Source: Epiperipatus broadwayi (lineage: Eukaryota > Onychophora > Udeonychophora > Euonychophora > Peripatidae). From it: a stretch of DNA of 64,000 nucleotides. The stretch spans positions 4,107,166 through 4,171,165 of the forward strand of contig JAQFVV010006221.1 in assembly GCA_028023455.1 (NCBI GenBank). Direction: 5' to 3'. Of this stretch, positions 33,601 to 46,552 are shown one piece after another. How positions within the stretch are numbered: position 1 is the first letter of the stretch; every line of letters starts with the position of its first letter. Below the pieces are notes generated by a model, which saw nothing but the letters and a program-made list of their open reading frames with translations, made no database searches and had not been told where the DNA came from. A program made the translations under genes and the position numbers.

Positions 33601-35429
33601 TTATGGCTCATAGGTATATCAATGTTTGAATTGTGTTGCTATGATAGTTTTATCACACACAAGCTAACCAACAATAAGTTATATTTATTTTAAAATATAT
33701 TAAATATGCATATGGTATAAGTGGCAATTCACACATAATAATTTAATATTTTCATCCAGAATTTCGCCGCTGGATTTGTAAGTCTGTTACATCATTATCT
33801 TTAAAACATTGAGGGAATAATTTTATGTGGACTAAAGTTATTTTTAAAAAAAAGTATAACTGATCTCTGATGAATGATTGTCCCATACACTTAAGTTAGT
33901 TTAATTTTAGTATTAGCTTAATCTGATTTAAAGATATATCTAGCTGTGATATTAGTTATATCCGTGAAACTAGTGATGATATTTTTAAAAAGTATTGTTG
34001 AATATGCTTACTCCAACTTAGCGTTTGTTAAGTTGAGGAGTATAAAATTAAGCTTAGAGTTTTCAATATAAACATAGTTCTGTGTGTTATTCTGATTAGT
34101 AGATGACACAATAATGTTATCAATTAGTCTAACAAAGAATAATAGTAGTGTGCTTATTAAGTACATATGATAATTAAAGTTTAAAAAATTTTTTTTGAGA
34201 GAAATATAATTATTAAAGGAAAATAACAGTGAATAACTTTGGTCTGTTATTAAGTGTATTAGTATAACTTAAATAAAAATGTTAAGAGTCCAAATAATTA
34301 TATAAAATCTTAGTGCGGTATTGGCACTGTTTGTATTCTACCACATTTATAAACATTTCTTCTCATTATTAATAAATCAAATTATTATTATTTCAAAAGT
34401 TTTGTTTGTTTGTTTTACTTTTATATGAAAATATATTCTTCTCTTGGGTTCCAAGTTCACAAAGTTTTAAATTTTAAAGTTAATGAATCTTCAATTCAGA
34501 AATTTACAAGTATATTCTAAGTTAATTAAATATAGTTGATATTGTCTTGAAAATTAAAAAAAAACTATGTTAAAGTAAATGATTCTCATATTGAATCATA
34601 AATACAGATTATTGCATTATAGCAGATACATAATTAAATACTTAGTTAAAAGTTTATTTTTTTTTAATTATTGGTATATCTTTCAGATTAAAGATTATGC
34701 AATATCAGATTAACAATATTAGTACTTCAGAAGAATATTTTAATTAATATTATTTTGGAGCTGCACCTTATCTTATGTTTACTGCACAGCATCTATCATC
34801 ATCTTAAATCTAATATATTTAAAGAATTCTAATTCATTTGCATTTGAGGTCTTTAGTGGTTGTCTGTGAGTATGGAAAGGCATTAAAAGTACCCTTGCTC
34901 TTTTCTCTGCTCAAGTAATATCTTAGATAATAGGCCATTATTAGTTAAATTTAAATTGATTCATTAAATTGTTTGAATTAATGTTTGTTTTGTTATTATT
35001 TTAAGATTGAACATATTATAATTATTTTATGGTCAGCTAAGATGTCACTTATTTATTTATTAATCACAATAATTCTTTATTAGGCAACTTAACTTAAACT
35101 TTAATTTTACACAAGAGTGTTATTTTAAAATCCCTGAGGTTATTTACTCTTGTTGTTTTAGTAAATATAATTCTGTAAGATAATATTTTAAAGCAAAGCA
35201 TCATAGGTCTTATTCAGAGAGTGTATAATCCAGTAGTAGCACTAATATGGTAAGCATTGATTAGTGATTTAGATAATCTTTTGTATGGTTTATTAAAATA
35301 TTAATATGCTATAGTAGTTATAGTTCATCAGTATTGGATTTGATCTTTATTGGATTATACATCTCTGGATCATCATCTCTTTTCTTTAAATTTATTGTAA
35401 CCCCACTGAGCCGAGTCGTTTAGAGTCTC

Positions 35430-35935
35430 TCATTTATATTATATTTCATTTCAATTTTATTCCATTTCTTTTCATGTCATTTCTCATTTCTTTCTATCAT
35501 CTCATTTCATTTCTCTCTCCTTTATTCCATCTTTTTCTTATATCTCTCTTTCATATCTTTCCATCATCTTATTTCTTTTCTCTCTCCATTACATATATTA
35601 TTTCTATTACTTTTCCCCATTTCTTTTCCCTCTCAATTCTTTTCTTTTCCATCATTTATTCTTACCATTATTATTACCTCCATTTCATTATTATTATTAA
35701 TTCTTATCTCTTTCTTTTCCCCCTCTCTCATTTCATTTTTTAGTAGCATTATCTTTTTCTCTCTCTTTTCTCTTTCTCACACACCCCTCTTATTCTAGTA
35801 GGTTACAATTAGCATTTTCTCTTATTCTATCTCTCTTTCTTTTCATACCCCTCTCTTATTTCATTATTAACATTCTTTTCCTTCTCTCTCTCTCTCTCTT
35901 TTCACTTTCTCTTTCTCTCATTCCATCAGGTTACA
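35430..35935 (+). repeat. Pyrimidine-rich tract (TTTC/CTCT)
   Basis: About 500 bases with nearly all C and T on the plus strand, made of irregular TTTCTC, CTCTCT and CATTTC steps. It is low-complexity and capable of triplex (H-DNA) structure. The 89-codon open frame in it is a Phe/Ser/Leu by-product. Confidence 0.85.
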
Positions 35936-36139
35936 ATATATATATTGTAACCATATATTTTAGTAGAAAATATATTAATTGATGTAACAATAATCTTCTT
36001 ATTATATTATTACAAAGAACTACGTTTAGAATTTCAAAAATAAATGGTTCGAGAATGTTGAGTTTAAGAAAAATTAAAAAAGAAGACCAATATTTAAAAC
36101 CTGCTCAAGTAATTAATTTACTGTTTTAAACATTATAAA

Positions 36140-36990
36140 GAACTATATAAAAAGTAATCATGATCATCATATAAAAAATTATCAACGCTTTAAATGAGTT
36201 TATGCAAAAATATGGCATTAATAGTAAAAAAATTTTATAAAAGATGTTCTGTGGCTAAGATAATCAAAGTTGTGACTTCGTACTATGTTTTAAACCCAAA
36301 CAGTAAAAATTCATTCATTTAATCAATGCCTAAATATAATCTGAATTTAAGCTTAAAAAGCTGCTTTAATATTGGGAGTATTATATTTAGTTGTGTTAAA
36401 TATTTTACTAAAGATAAATACTAAAATAAATAATTATCTAATTGTCTTCAATAGCCAATCAATAACTATAATGTCAATTAAATCACTTATTGTTTCGCTT
36501 AAAGAGGGATATAAAACCGATTTTCTCCTTTGTTCCTAGATTATTTCATTGTATAATTTAAGAACTCTTTAAACTTTGTTCTTTGCAGATAATTATATTT
36601 ACTTAGAAAAATTGCTTATATTGCATGGGAACTGATATAACACTTTATTTTTTTAATTCCTAAGTTTAATAAAATTTAGATATTATATTTTGATAAATAA
36701 TTTGATGAAATGACAGCTGACCAAGGTAAAATGTGTTTAGGTGTTCATTTCAATTTGGAAGTATGTTTTGTTATATTCCAAATTGAATCTCGCATTAATA
36801 ATTAACATAATGATACTTTTTAAATAATAACTACGACATTGCAATAATATCCCATTAATAATCTAGTGAATGGGATGTTATCAGATATAAACATACAACA
36901 ATAATTAATCATTTAATGATTAAACATTATAGATTAATGTATCATGCAATATTTATTATACGCATGATCTTTAAACGTCAGTAAAATAAT
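36140..36990 (+). repeat. Direct repeat P1 with TATA box
   Basis: Collinear and diverged copy of 41165-41879. Shared blocks are GAGGGATATAAAACC, ATTATATTTACTTAGAAAA, GGAAGTATGTTTT and AAATTGAATCT, in the same order. TATAAAA is at 36510-36516. It could be an LTR or a duplicated promoter. Confidence 0.6.
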
Positions 36991-37457
36991 GTAAATGATT
37001 ACATTATTTTTTTTTAATTTTAAATAATTTATTAGTGTATACTCCATGTTACTAGATTATAACTCAAATTTTAATGTTTTTATGTGATAATATTTTTAAA
37101 GTTTTATTAATTTATCAAAATGTGTTAATCTCAGATTTTAAAACAAATATCTGCCTATTATTTTATTTAGTTTGTTTATAAACTAATAATTATAAATATT
37201 GATATTCTGATATACAGATGTTAAATCAACTAATGATTTAGACATTTATAAAGTTTATATATAGCTTATAAATTAAATTTATCACACAAGGGGATAAACA
37301 CTTATGGAAATGCCTGAAAGGGGTCAATTGTACCTACCTGAGTTCTAATCTATATAAACAGGTTAAAATAATAAGAGTATGAATTGGATTATGTTTTAAA
37401 TCACATCAATGTTCATACATTTTATAAAAGAAGACTCAAAGTCCCACCAGAGAAGTG

Positions 37458-37667
37458 ATGTGCCTTCTAGTCCTGTTATCTGTCCTTTGTTGCAGCATAT
37501 GCTCACACTTACAAAGCATGAAACAGAAGTTTTCCTCTATTGTTAAATCTTATAGTTTAAAAAATAAAAGTAATGAGTGGTCAGAATTGCAAACTACCAA
37601 CAATAACAATAGAGACTTTGAAATAAAAATGTGGTCCCATATTAACAATGAGAATTATATTAAATAA
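37458..37667 (+). CDS. Possible small secreted protein, 69 codons
   Basis: The ATG at 37458 has G at -3. The first residues, MCLLVLLSVLCCSICSHLQS, look like a signal peptide with cleavage after the second Cys-Ser. About 50 polar residues follow, rich in Asn, Lys and Ser, without Cys, ending WSHINNENYIK. It lies 945 bases after the TATA box of repeat P1, so it could be expressed from it. Against it: it is short, has no recognised family, and the AT-rich background makes such ORFs by chance. Confidence 0.3.
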   Translation: MCLLVLLSVLCCSICSHLQSMKQKFSSIVKSYSLKNKSNEWSELQTTNNNNRDFEIKMWSHINNENYIK

Positions 37668-40600
37668 AGAATATTATAATAACATTTTATAAAGTAGGAA
37701 AATAAACCATAAAGTACATGCTATTGAAAATATGAAATCTTATATATTATATTAAATTATCACTTGAGCAGTAACTTATATTTAGTATATATAAATAGTA
37801 GATATTTTTTGTTAATGATAACTGCAGCTGGAAAAAGCTAATAATTAATGGAAGTAAAAAGTTTCAAGAATCTTTAAGAAAACAGGTGAAATAGAAATTA
37901 CTCTAACAAAGTGATGAACAAGGGTCTTTACAAGTCCTAATGTCCGAGGGATCTGGGAAGAAATTGAAAGAATTCTTCATAAAGCTCATATGACAGATCA
38001 AATGTTACCCCAAACACAAAAGAAAAACCGAAGTTATAACAGTACAACCCTAGTGAAGATAAATTACATGTCGAATTATCCAATGATAATGATATAAAAC
38101 TGATATGGCAAACTACAAAGCTGATGGTGAATAATACAAAAGCCGATATAAATGATATAAAAGTTTATATGGAATATATGCAACCAAAGCTTGATATAAA
38201 TAAGAAAAGTTGATATTATTAATATAAAATCAAAGTTTATTAAGAATAATACAAATGCTGATACAAACAAAACCAATGCCGATATGAAGGAGAAATGGTT
38301 AGGTCAACGATAATAATGTTGGTAACTAAACATATGATATGAAGTTGAAATCAAAAGAAGACATAATTTCATAAAAGAAAGCAAAGAAAGATATTGTTGA
38401 TGTTAAAGAAAAGGAAAAAATTAAAAAATCAAGACAAGTCGTTGAAAAGAAACAAATCACAATGAAGTGTTAATTTCATGTCACAAAAGCATCAACAATT
38501 TTGATGGCAATTCAATGCCAAGAATCCAGAATCGAGTTCCTGAGCATGAGATATAATACCATGATAGTATCCAAAACATAATTATTCCGTAGTTCAAAAT
38601 AAATAGCTTCAGAAGAAAAACTGTCATGACCATTATTTTCCTGATACAGCAAATTAAAGCAGAAGAATTGCTGCAAGATTATTAGTGCTTGAATTTGAAT
38701 CAAATATCTTTAGAAAAGAAGAGGATATGGATCATGTGAAACATAAATTAAATTCCACAAAGTCTTGAATTGTAGGAAACACAGTCACCTGATAATACTG
38801 AATAAACGATAAATAGTATTCTGATTTCTTATTAACAACAAGTTAAATCATTTAAACTCAGGAAACCTGAAGGATTCCAATTATCTAAAGACATAATAGT
38901 GATGAATACAAACAAGGAAGTGCATTTTGAGTCGTCATCATACATTTTGTGGTTACTCTAAAACAAAAAACACTCTATCAACAAGATGTTGATAAATTGT
39001 ATGACAAATATCTGATGTGACTATATTATCAATGATAATATACTTAATAAGAAAACATGTTTATTTATATAAGTTTTGAATCAATATGAATTTAAAGTAA
39101 TAGATTTAATTGTCTTGAGTGTAAACAATAAAAGAAGTATCTATAATCCTGAAGATGAAGAATGAGAAAGTCCTCATATAAACACAAAGAATTATACATA
39201 CAACAAATTAGTAGTATAGAAATAGTTCACAATTCCATAGTTGTAGAATATTTCTTAGTTGTCCTCTTCATTATATTATTGAAATAGAACAATGACGCTT
39301 AAAAGCACATATAAAAGCGAAGGACTTCATGGATTATGACTTTAGATGTGACAATGATTTTCAGAATGATAAACCATTAGGCTATTCTTTGAGAATAAAT
39401 GCATATGAATATACCACTAGAAGACATTAATAATAATAAATGCATCAAATAACTAAAGCATGAAAATACTTATATTTTAAATAGAGTTAATGCCGCATAT
39501 TAATTAAATGAATAATAATAATATTCATCAACACCGCAATAATGCAATCCGAGTTGACACCACTTATAAAACATAAGTCCATTATTACATGGTTCTTGAT
39601 ATGGATATAACAAGAGATTTATTGGAGATAGGGCGATGTTAAATTAGTTAATAATCGCATAATAATGATAGTTTGGGGACTATAATGAGAAAGAAAGATA
39701 GAAAACAAAAAGTTTGTAAACACTGAAATAAAAAAATATCAAAGAAGCAGAAATGCAAGATTGAGTTTCAAGCAGTTAATCAAAATTGGGGACTGCTTAT
39801 AAAACACTTATATGAGTAACCCCAAGAGATAAATATCAAAAGTCAACATCAGCAGAAAGATTTGTACTATCATAAAGCAAGAATCCGCAATGCATTCTGG
39901 ATAAATATAAAGGGAACACAAAAAGGTTACAAATGCTGAGCTTAAAGTCCTATTTTGGTCAAAACAAATTAATAATGTTTTACCACATTTTAATTATGGT
40001 AAAAGGCAAATATTGAAAGAAAAGATCATTTAGAATAATAATATAATGGGAGTATAAAAAAAGTTTTCATTTAAAAGATAGGTATATATATGTGTGTATG
40101 AATATATATAAGTCAAAAAGACATTACATTTTGATGAGGGTATGTTACATAATTAAATGGACTTAGGTAATTGAAAACCAAACTATTTAGTAAGTGAATC
40201 ATTTAATAGATATGTTCTGTGTTTTGATAGTTCACAAAACCACAGCCTTAAAGAAAGAAGATGAGTTAATTAATAAACAAATATATGTGTCATCTATAAA
40301 GATACTAACAATAATCCATTAAAGAAAAATAAAAAGGGAGAAAGAAAGTAACCCTATATATATGAACCTCCTTGTCCTTCTAGTTAACTGAATGGATGCT
40401 ATATAGAGAAAAAGAAAGGTTAGAAAATAAAAATAAATAATAAGGGCTACAAAGCAAGAAAGAAAAACAAGCTCCACAACTTTATATTTCAATGCATACA
40501 TAATATATTAATAAGTGTCCTGTATAGTTCTTAATGGTAACATGTAATTGAACTTTTATTAATATAATGTAAGAGTACCATAATGAGCCTCACCCAAAAA

Positions 40601-41160
40601 CAATTTAGGCTCTTTGTGAATTTAATCAAAGTTTGATAATAATCAGATATAAATAACTTCACAACTGCATTCAGCTTTTCATCAACTATAATAATAGTAA
40701 ACCAGTTAGTATATTAAAAGAATAATTCTAAAATGAATAAACTGTTCCGTTTATACACACACATAAATAAATGTTTCCAACTAATATATTTTTATTAACC
40801 AAATTTTGATATTTGAGCTAAAGCTCAAGTCAACATTGCATTTTTATCAGTTAAATAAAGAAAATAAACATTTAAATGCCATAAATTGCATATGTTAAAC
40901 AATAGAGAAAGTGTGAGTATGATTATGTGATATGCTTTGTAATTAATCCAGTAAATAAAATTAAACTAATATTGTTAATAACAACTTCTATATTTAGTTA
41001 TCACAAGAACCATTTTCTTGTAAATTTAACTGTAAGTCTAATTTTAAACACATTTAAGAAAATTAAGCATCTTAACATTTTTAAAACTCGCTTTAAGTAA
41101 TTGTGTTCTTACTGCCTCTAAACACAGTAAGAACTTATAAAGGTTAATACGTTGTAATTA
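37668..41160. other. AT-rich stretch between the P repeats
   Basis: Nothing clearly recognised. Purine-rich plus strand at 37840-39400 gives broken peptide stretches such as NDIKLIWQTTKLMVNN and IWEEIERILHKAHMTDQM, with many stops. They could be a worn-out reading frame. If P1 and P2 are LTRs this is the internal part of the element. Confidence 0.35.
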
Positions 41161-41164
41161 ATAA

Positions 41165-41879
41165 GGTTATAAAAATTATCACCAATCACTAAACGAGTTT
41201 ACAAATATATATTTTAAAAAGACAAAAATTTATAAAGATGTTCTCGTAATAGATGACTGTTGTGATTTCTACTGATGTTTTAAATCCAATACAAACAATT
41301 TTACTAATCAATAAAATAATCATAAATTTTTGTTAAAGTTGCTTTAATATTTAAAATAGAGCTAGCTAATATTTAAAGTGATTATACTTTAATGATAAAT
41401 GTTTAAAGAATAAATACCTCATTGCCTTTCAAGGACAATCATGAACTTTGTTTAACATTCATCATCATTTAATATCTAAGGAGGGATATAAAACCATATT
41501 CTTTCTCACCTTAATTAAACAAGTCGTATATAGAATTTAAGAACTTAAACTTATTTTAGTGACAATTATATTTACTTAGAAAACTTACTGCATATTAAAA
41601 CTGGGAACTGATAAAGATGAACACTTTGGTTTTATATTTATTTAAATTAGATTTTAATAGTAATTTGATGTGAAACTGATAGTTTGTTCAGTAAATGTTT
41701 TAATCGTTTCACCTGGAAGTATGTTTTATTGTAATTCACAAATTGAATCTACACAATTAACATAATTATATTTTAAACATACATAATCTAATGAATAATA
41801 TATCTAATATTGAACTAGTGTGAATGACGTTATCGATATAAGATACAAACATAATTAATTTGAAATCATTGTAATGACA
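41165..41879 (+). repeat. Direct repeat P2 with TATA box
   Basis: Partner of P1, with TATAAAA at 41487-41493. It runs into the assembly gap, so its end and what follows are unknown. Confidence 0.6.
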
Positions 41880-42379
41880 NNNNNNNNNNNNNNNNNNNNN
41901 NNNNNNNNNNNNNNNNNNNNNNNNNNNNNNNNNNNNNNNNNNNNNNNNNNNNNNNNNNNNNNNNNNNNNNNNNNNNNNNNNNNNNNNNNNNNNNNNNNNN
42001 NNNNNNNNNNNNNNNNNNNNNNNNNNNNNNNNNNNNNNNNNNNNNNNNNNNNNNNNNNNNNNNNNNNNNNNNNNNNNNNNNNNNNNNNNNNNNNNNNNNN
42101 NNNNNNNNNNNNNNNNNNNNNNNNNNNNNNNNNNNNNNNNNNNNNNNNNNNNNNNNNNNNNNNNNNNNNNNNNNNNNNNNNNNNNNNNNNNNNNNNNNNN
42201 NNNNNNNNNNNNNNNNNNNNNNNNNNNNNNNNNNNNNNNNNNNNNNNNNNNNNNNNNNNNNNNNNNNNNNNNNNNNNNNNNNNNNNNNNNNNNNNNNNNN
42301 NNNNNNNNNNNNNNNNNNNNNNNNNNNNNNNNNNNNNNNNNNNNNNNNNNNNNNNNNNNNNNNNNNNNNNNNNNNNNNN
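41880..42379. other. Assembly gap, 500 N
   Basis: Exactly 500 N, the default size for a gap of unknown length. It sits between repeat P2 and the long direct repeat R1. Open frames across it are meaningless. Confidence 1.
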
Positions 42380-42380
42380 T

Positions 42381-44252
42381 AAGTCTAATCCCACCCACTT
42401 AGCTCAAAACTCCCAGCATGGGACCAATAAGGTGTCTCAAGGTTGTTACATGATTGTTTTAAATGACTCCTCCCGGAGAAGACGCATTGTCCTGGCTAAT
42501 TAAAATCAGCAAGGTTTTTACTAAGTTTCCATCACGGCATTAAGACCGCGTATTGCTATCACTGACCTATGAGGTTGGCTCCGCTACGCCCCGAACACAA
42601 GGCTTACAAGTTCATCCTTCGCTTTATTGTATATACTACATAATTTATTGACGTTACTTTGATTATAGACCGCCATTCTTTAAATCTATCTTAACTATTT
42701 TGAATTAAGAAACATCGTGACTTACGGTACGATGGTGACATAATTAATAAAATAACTACATGAAAATTAAAATTAACTAACTCTACTTCAAAGATATGCC
42801 ATCAAAGAATTTTTAAACTACGGTTGATTGTGTAGAAAAGATTTGAGATATGCTCGACTTGATTAGATATTGAACAAGCTTATTAAATAGAAAAGAAAAC
42901 ATTATTAATTGATTTGTTACAAAACATTATTAATTGATTTATTACTAAAACATTAAATTGATTTATTACACACGCCAGCACACACATTCACGCCCACAGA
43001 GAACCATACATATTCATAACACACCTTGAATAACGGAGAAAGTTCCTTTCTATTTGATAAATATATAATCTTTTCCTTAGCTTCACTTTAAGTTCAGAGT
43101 TCGTGTTTACAGTTCAGTATCATGCATAAACTATCATGATTTAGGAAAGTCTTAAGATTTATTTGAGTAAATTCTATGTTAAGTTAAATTACGTAGATTG
43201 CCTTACGAAATATTTATTAATTGAGTGGAGGAACAGAATAAAAAACATATTTACCTAGGATTTATTCATGGTGTAACTGAAGGTTGATTGTCTTGATCGA
43301 GTTTGGTGTTTCAATGAACATTTCTTTTATTAGAGCATTCATACTTAACACGACGATGTTATCAGAATTTCATGAAGCTTCGAGACATTTTCAGTAGCGG
43401 AGCTACCCGATCAGTCACTGAAGGGTTTATTAGCCCTCATGACAGTTCGATCAGCTCTTGGTATTAATTTCATGATGATCATTTTAAATATTGAGGAATA
43501 ACCAAGTTAATTCAGGAACAATCTAATTTTTTAATAAAAGCATACTCATCGGGAATAAATGAGTGTGTGGTAATTCAACAGATCTGAGAATTGAAAAATA
43601 AAAACCAATAATGAAAATGTATTAATCGAAATGACACGATTTAAACTGAATCCAAACAATTCTTTCCAAAAAATAAAATTCCCAAATTAACCATTGATCT
43701 AGGTTTTGACTAGTATTTATAAAGGTTGATTCATATCTTGGGATCCAATCTGCCTCAATAGTTCCCTTGTTCTTGGGAGTTGTCGTTCAGGTCCGCGTTT
43801 GAGGTACCTGTTCACTCACTTTTTGTGTTAACGGCAATATTTATTTTGGGACAACTTATTTGTTAATTTCACTCAATCCAATCCGTATTCTTCTACACCC
43901 TCGAAGGCATGCGTGTGTGCGTAGTTATGTCAGAACAATACAAGTTATTTTATATTTAGAAGTCGTAGCATTTATCTTTTCCTCAAATCTTTTCTATAAG
44001 TTTTATTCTAGTTAAAATTATATTTCTAAAATAAACATTTTTTAATCCCCGTGTGATTTTGATTGATAATTATTTTTATTATTTTAGGAGGCGTATTATA
44101 TTTTATTATTTAGATGCAAATTATTTTTTGTTATTATTTTTATTATCTAAAGGCTTTTTAATCATTTAATTAGACGTTTTACTGCCTGCATTTTATCAAT
44201 GGAGTTTTATAAAAATGTATTTATGAGAGAAAGAAAACTATTACTAATTACT
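42381..44252 (+). repeat. Long direct repeat R1, LTR-like
   Basis: 1.87 kb, collinear with R2 (46553-48400) along its full visible length. It has a TATA box TATTTATAAA (43714-43723) and, about 310 bases on, AATAAA (44030-44035), the order expected of an LTR with promoter, R region and polyadenylation signal. Its 5' end touches the gap, so it may be longer. There are no long ORFs. Differences from R2 are mostly small insertions and deletions. Confidence 0.65.
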
Positions 44253-46552
44253 GAAAATAAAGCTTATTGTGTTTTATGTTGCTTGCTGGTGTGTGTTTTT
44301 TTATCGATTTATCCTAGATTTAATATTGATGTAACCGCCGTTGTCTCAAGCATCCCCGCTGCTTCCGTCTCTAAAAAAATCAAACATGCGGGAGGTTTTC
44401 ACTTTTAATCTTTTTTTTTTTTTTTTCTCCCTACCACCTGGGTACTTCAACTGGACTTTTCCCCTCGGCCTTACTCCGGGCCACTTTCTTTCTGTGGTTC
44501 GACTTTCCTCACGTAAAGAAAACATCCATGTGGCAGGTTTATGGTCAGGCTGCACTGGGATTTCGATCTCTACGAACTCGGGCTCGGCGGCTGCATCCTG
44601 TACTTCCATTACAATCCTGGTACAGGCACCCAGGCGGAAGGGTGGTGACGGATATCTGAGGTCCCGCGATAAGGTTACGACTTATATGGCCTTTCCTTAC
44701 GGCCTATCTAATGGGAGGCAGGGGGATGGACCTTTTCCTACGTCCTCTGTGAGAAAAACGACCAAAGTAGGAGGTAGCGAACAATCCTAGAACACAAATA
44801 TGCGAAATATCCGTAGCTCTGTCACCTCCCAGCACAAATGGTAAATAGGTGGGAGGGAAGGAAACAGTGATCAGGTACTCTTTCGCTGGATCCGGCTCTC
44901 TTCCACTAGTTTAGTCTTGTTTTTTTTTTTTTTTTCTGATTACTGATGATTTGAATCACTCATACATATTCCTTGATCTAGATGGCTGATGGTTTTGAAC
45001 ATTGACTTATTTAACGCGGAATAGTTTTCTTGCTAAGAAGGGTTGGAGTTTAAGTGAAACGATGGTTTGCTGACCCCCTTCCCCCTTTGTTTGTGTGGTG
45101 CGATGCGACATTCTTTGTTCTCTTCCGGTCCGAGATCACTGTTCTCCTGCTGTACTAGTTGGTGTTGTAATTATGTGTACTCCGAGTAAATCAATGTTCT
45201 GTTACTTAGGTCCGGTCCGGCAGTCAGTTTTTCTTTTTTTTTTTTTTTTTTTTTAGTATCGGTCTGCAGGCCACGTTTCTGGGGTGTTCACCACCTAACC
45301 CCTTCCATCGTCCCCCCTATTCCTTCTTCTTTGTTCGAATTTTCACAATCAATTCCCCATTTCGTGAATCTCTGCAATCCCTACCCAGCATCATGCGTCT
45401 TAGGGTGGTCGGCATATTGTGTCTGATTATCGATAAGGATCTGCGTCTCTGTCATAGGGTATGCCGGCAATTGTTGAAGGTCGCCACCTGCCTATAATAA
45501 AAATTGTGTGGGTCAGCCTCGCGGGGCCTCCATCTTCATGACACAATCTCCTTCAGTCTGCCTGATCGCTTGTTTCATCACGTCCTGATGCCTCTCGCCT
45601 CTTCCTACGTCACTCCGTTAGATTCCCAACTTTTTCCTTTGTCTCTCTCAGGTCTGCTCTCCGAATTCTGTCCGTTCTCGCGCATTCCTGAGTTATTTCT
45701 TCCTTAACTTGGGTTAAAACTACTCTCCTTCCCTTCGTCCTTCTAAGCTTCCCTTTCTTCTCCTGAGTAGTTGCCTTATCTCCTCCTCAAATTCTTTCCT
45801 TCTTCTCCGTTTCTTTCTCATTCTTCCTCATTTCTGCCATCATTTGCGGCCATCATCCTAATTAGGGTTTTGACATCCTCTTCATTTTATGTATCCTGTT
45901 TTTAAACTGGATGGGACTTTCTCCCTGTCTGTTCCCACATGTCCTCATTTGTCTCTTCCTTCCATGATTTGATGTTTATTTTATCTTTGTCCTATTCTAA
46001 CTTCCGTCACTCTGTTTACTGGGAATGTGGTTCTTTTTTACTTTTGATTTATTTGTTTTATGGTGACAGACACCGAATCGGGCGTCCGCTCCCTTATCTC
46101 CTGCTATGCTTTATTTGTTTTGTTTATTTTGTCTGGTTCCCCGATATGTTTTGTTTACCCATTTATGTATGTTAAGAATCGCCGCCATGCGATTTTGTTC
46201 TATTTGTTTATTATATTTTTTTTTTTTTTTTTTTTTTTCCTGCTACTTTTGTTTACATACATATTTCCGCGTTTTCCTCCTAGTTCGTCGGCTTTATAGT
46301 ATCTAGATTTGCTTTTCTTTTTTATGTTTAGAAGCTTCATTTATACTAGCCTCACGTTGGCGCTTAATGTAAGCGGGAACCCCCACTATATCACTCCCGA
46401 GACATGGCCTGGGAACAAACATGATATATGCGTAAGGCTTTATTTTTTCTCTTACATCGACAGTTATTCACGATCCACATATAGGGGCGTGATACCCATT
46501 ATTCTGCTGATTTTAACTACTCGCATCACCTTACATTATGTCAAAACGACCA
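44253..46552. mobile_element. Internal region of a candidate non-autonomous LTR element (LARD-like)
   Basis: 2.3 kb, distinctly GC-richer than its surroundings, with T-runs at 44410, 44918, 45231 and 46210 and a C/T-rich part at 45500-45850. No gag, protease, RT or integrase motif is seen. A 149-codon open frame at 44341-44790 (+) and an 88-codon frame at 44609-44346 (-) overlap; the minus frame continues upstream without Met to about 44690. Neither is recognised. Large LTRs around a non-coding core define LARDs, but I cannot see a primer-binding site or polypurine tract. Confidence 0.45.

Noticed and set aside
35474-35743. 89-codon Phe/Ser/Leu-rich frame
   Set aside because: Product of the pyrimidine-rich tract.
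41766-42503. Open frames of 180-210 codons around 42 kb
   Set aside because: They run through the 500-base N gap.
43425-43465. CACUGAAGG with a GGG...CCC hairpin in R1
   Set aside because: It lacks A9 and the GAAA box; the R2 copy has lost the hairpin.
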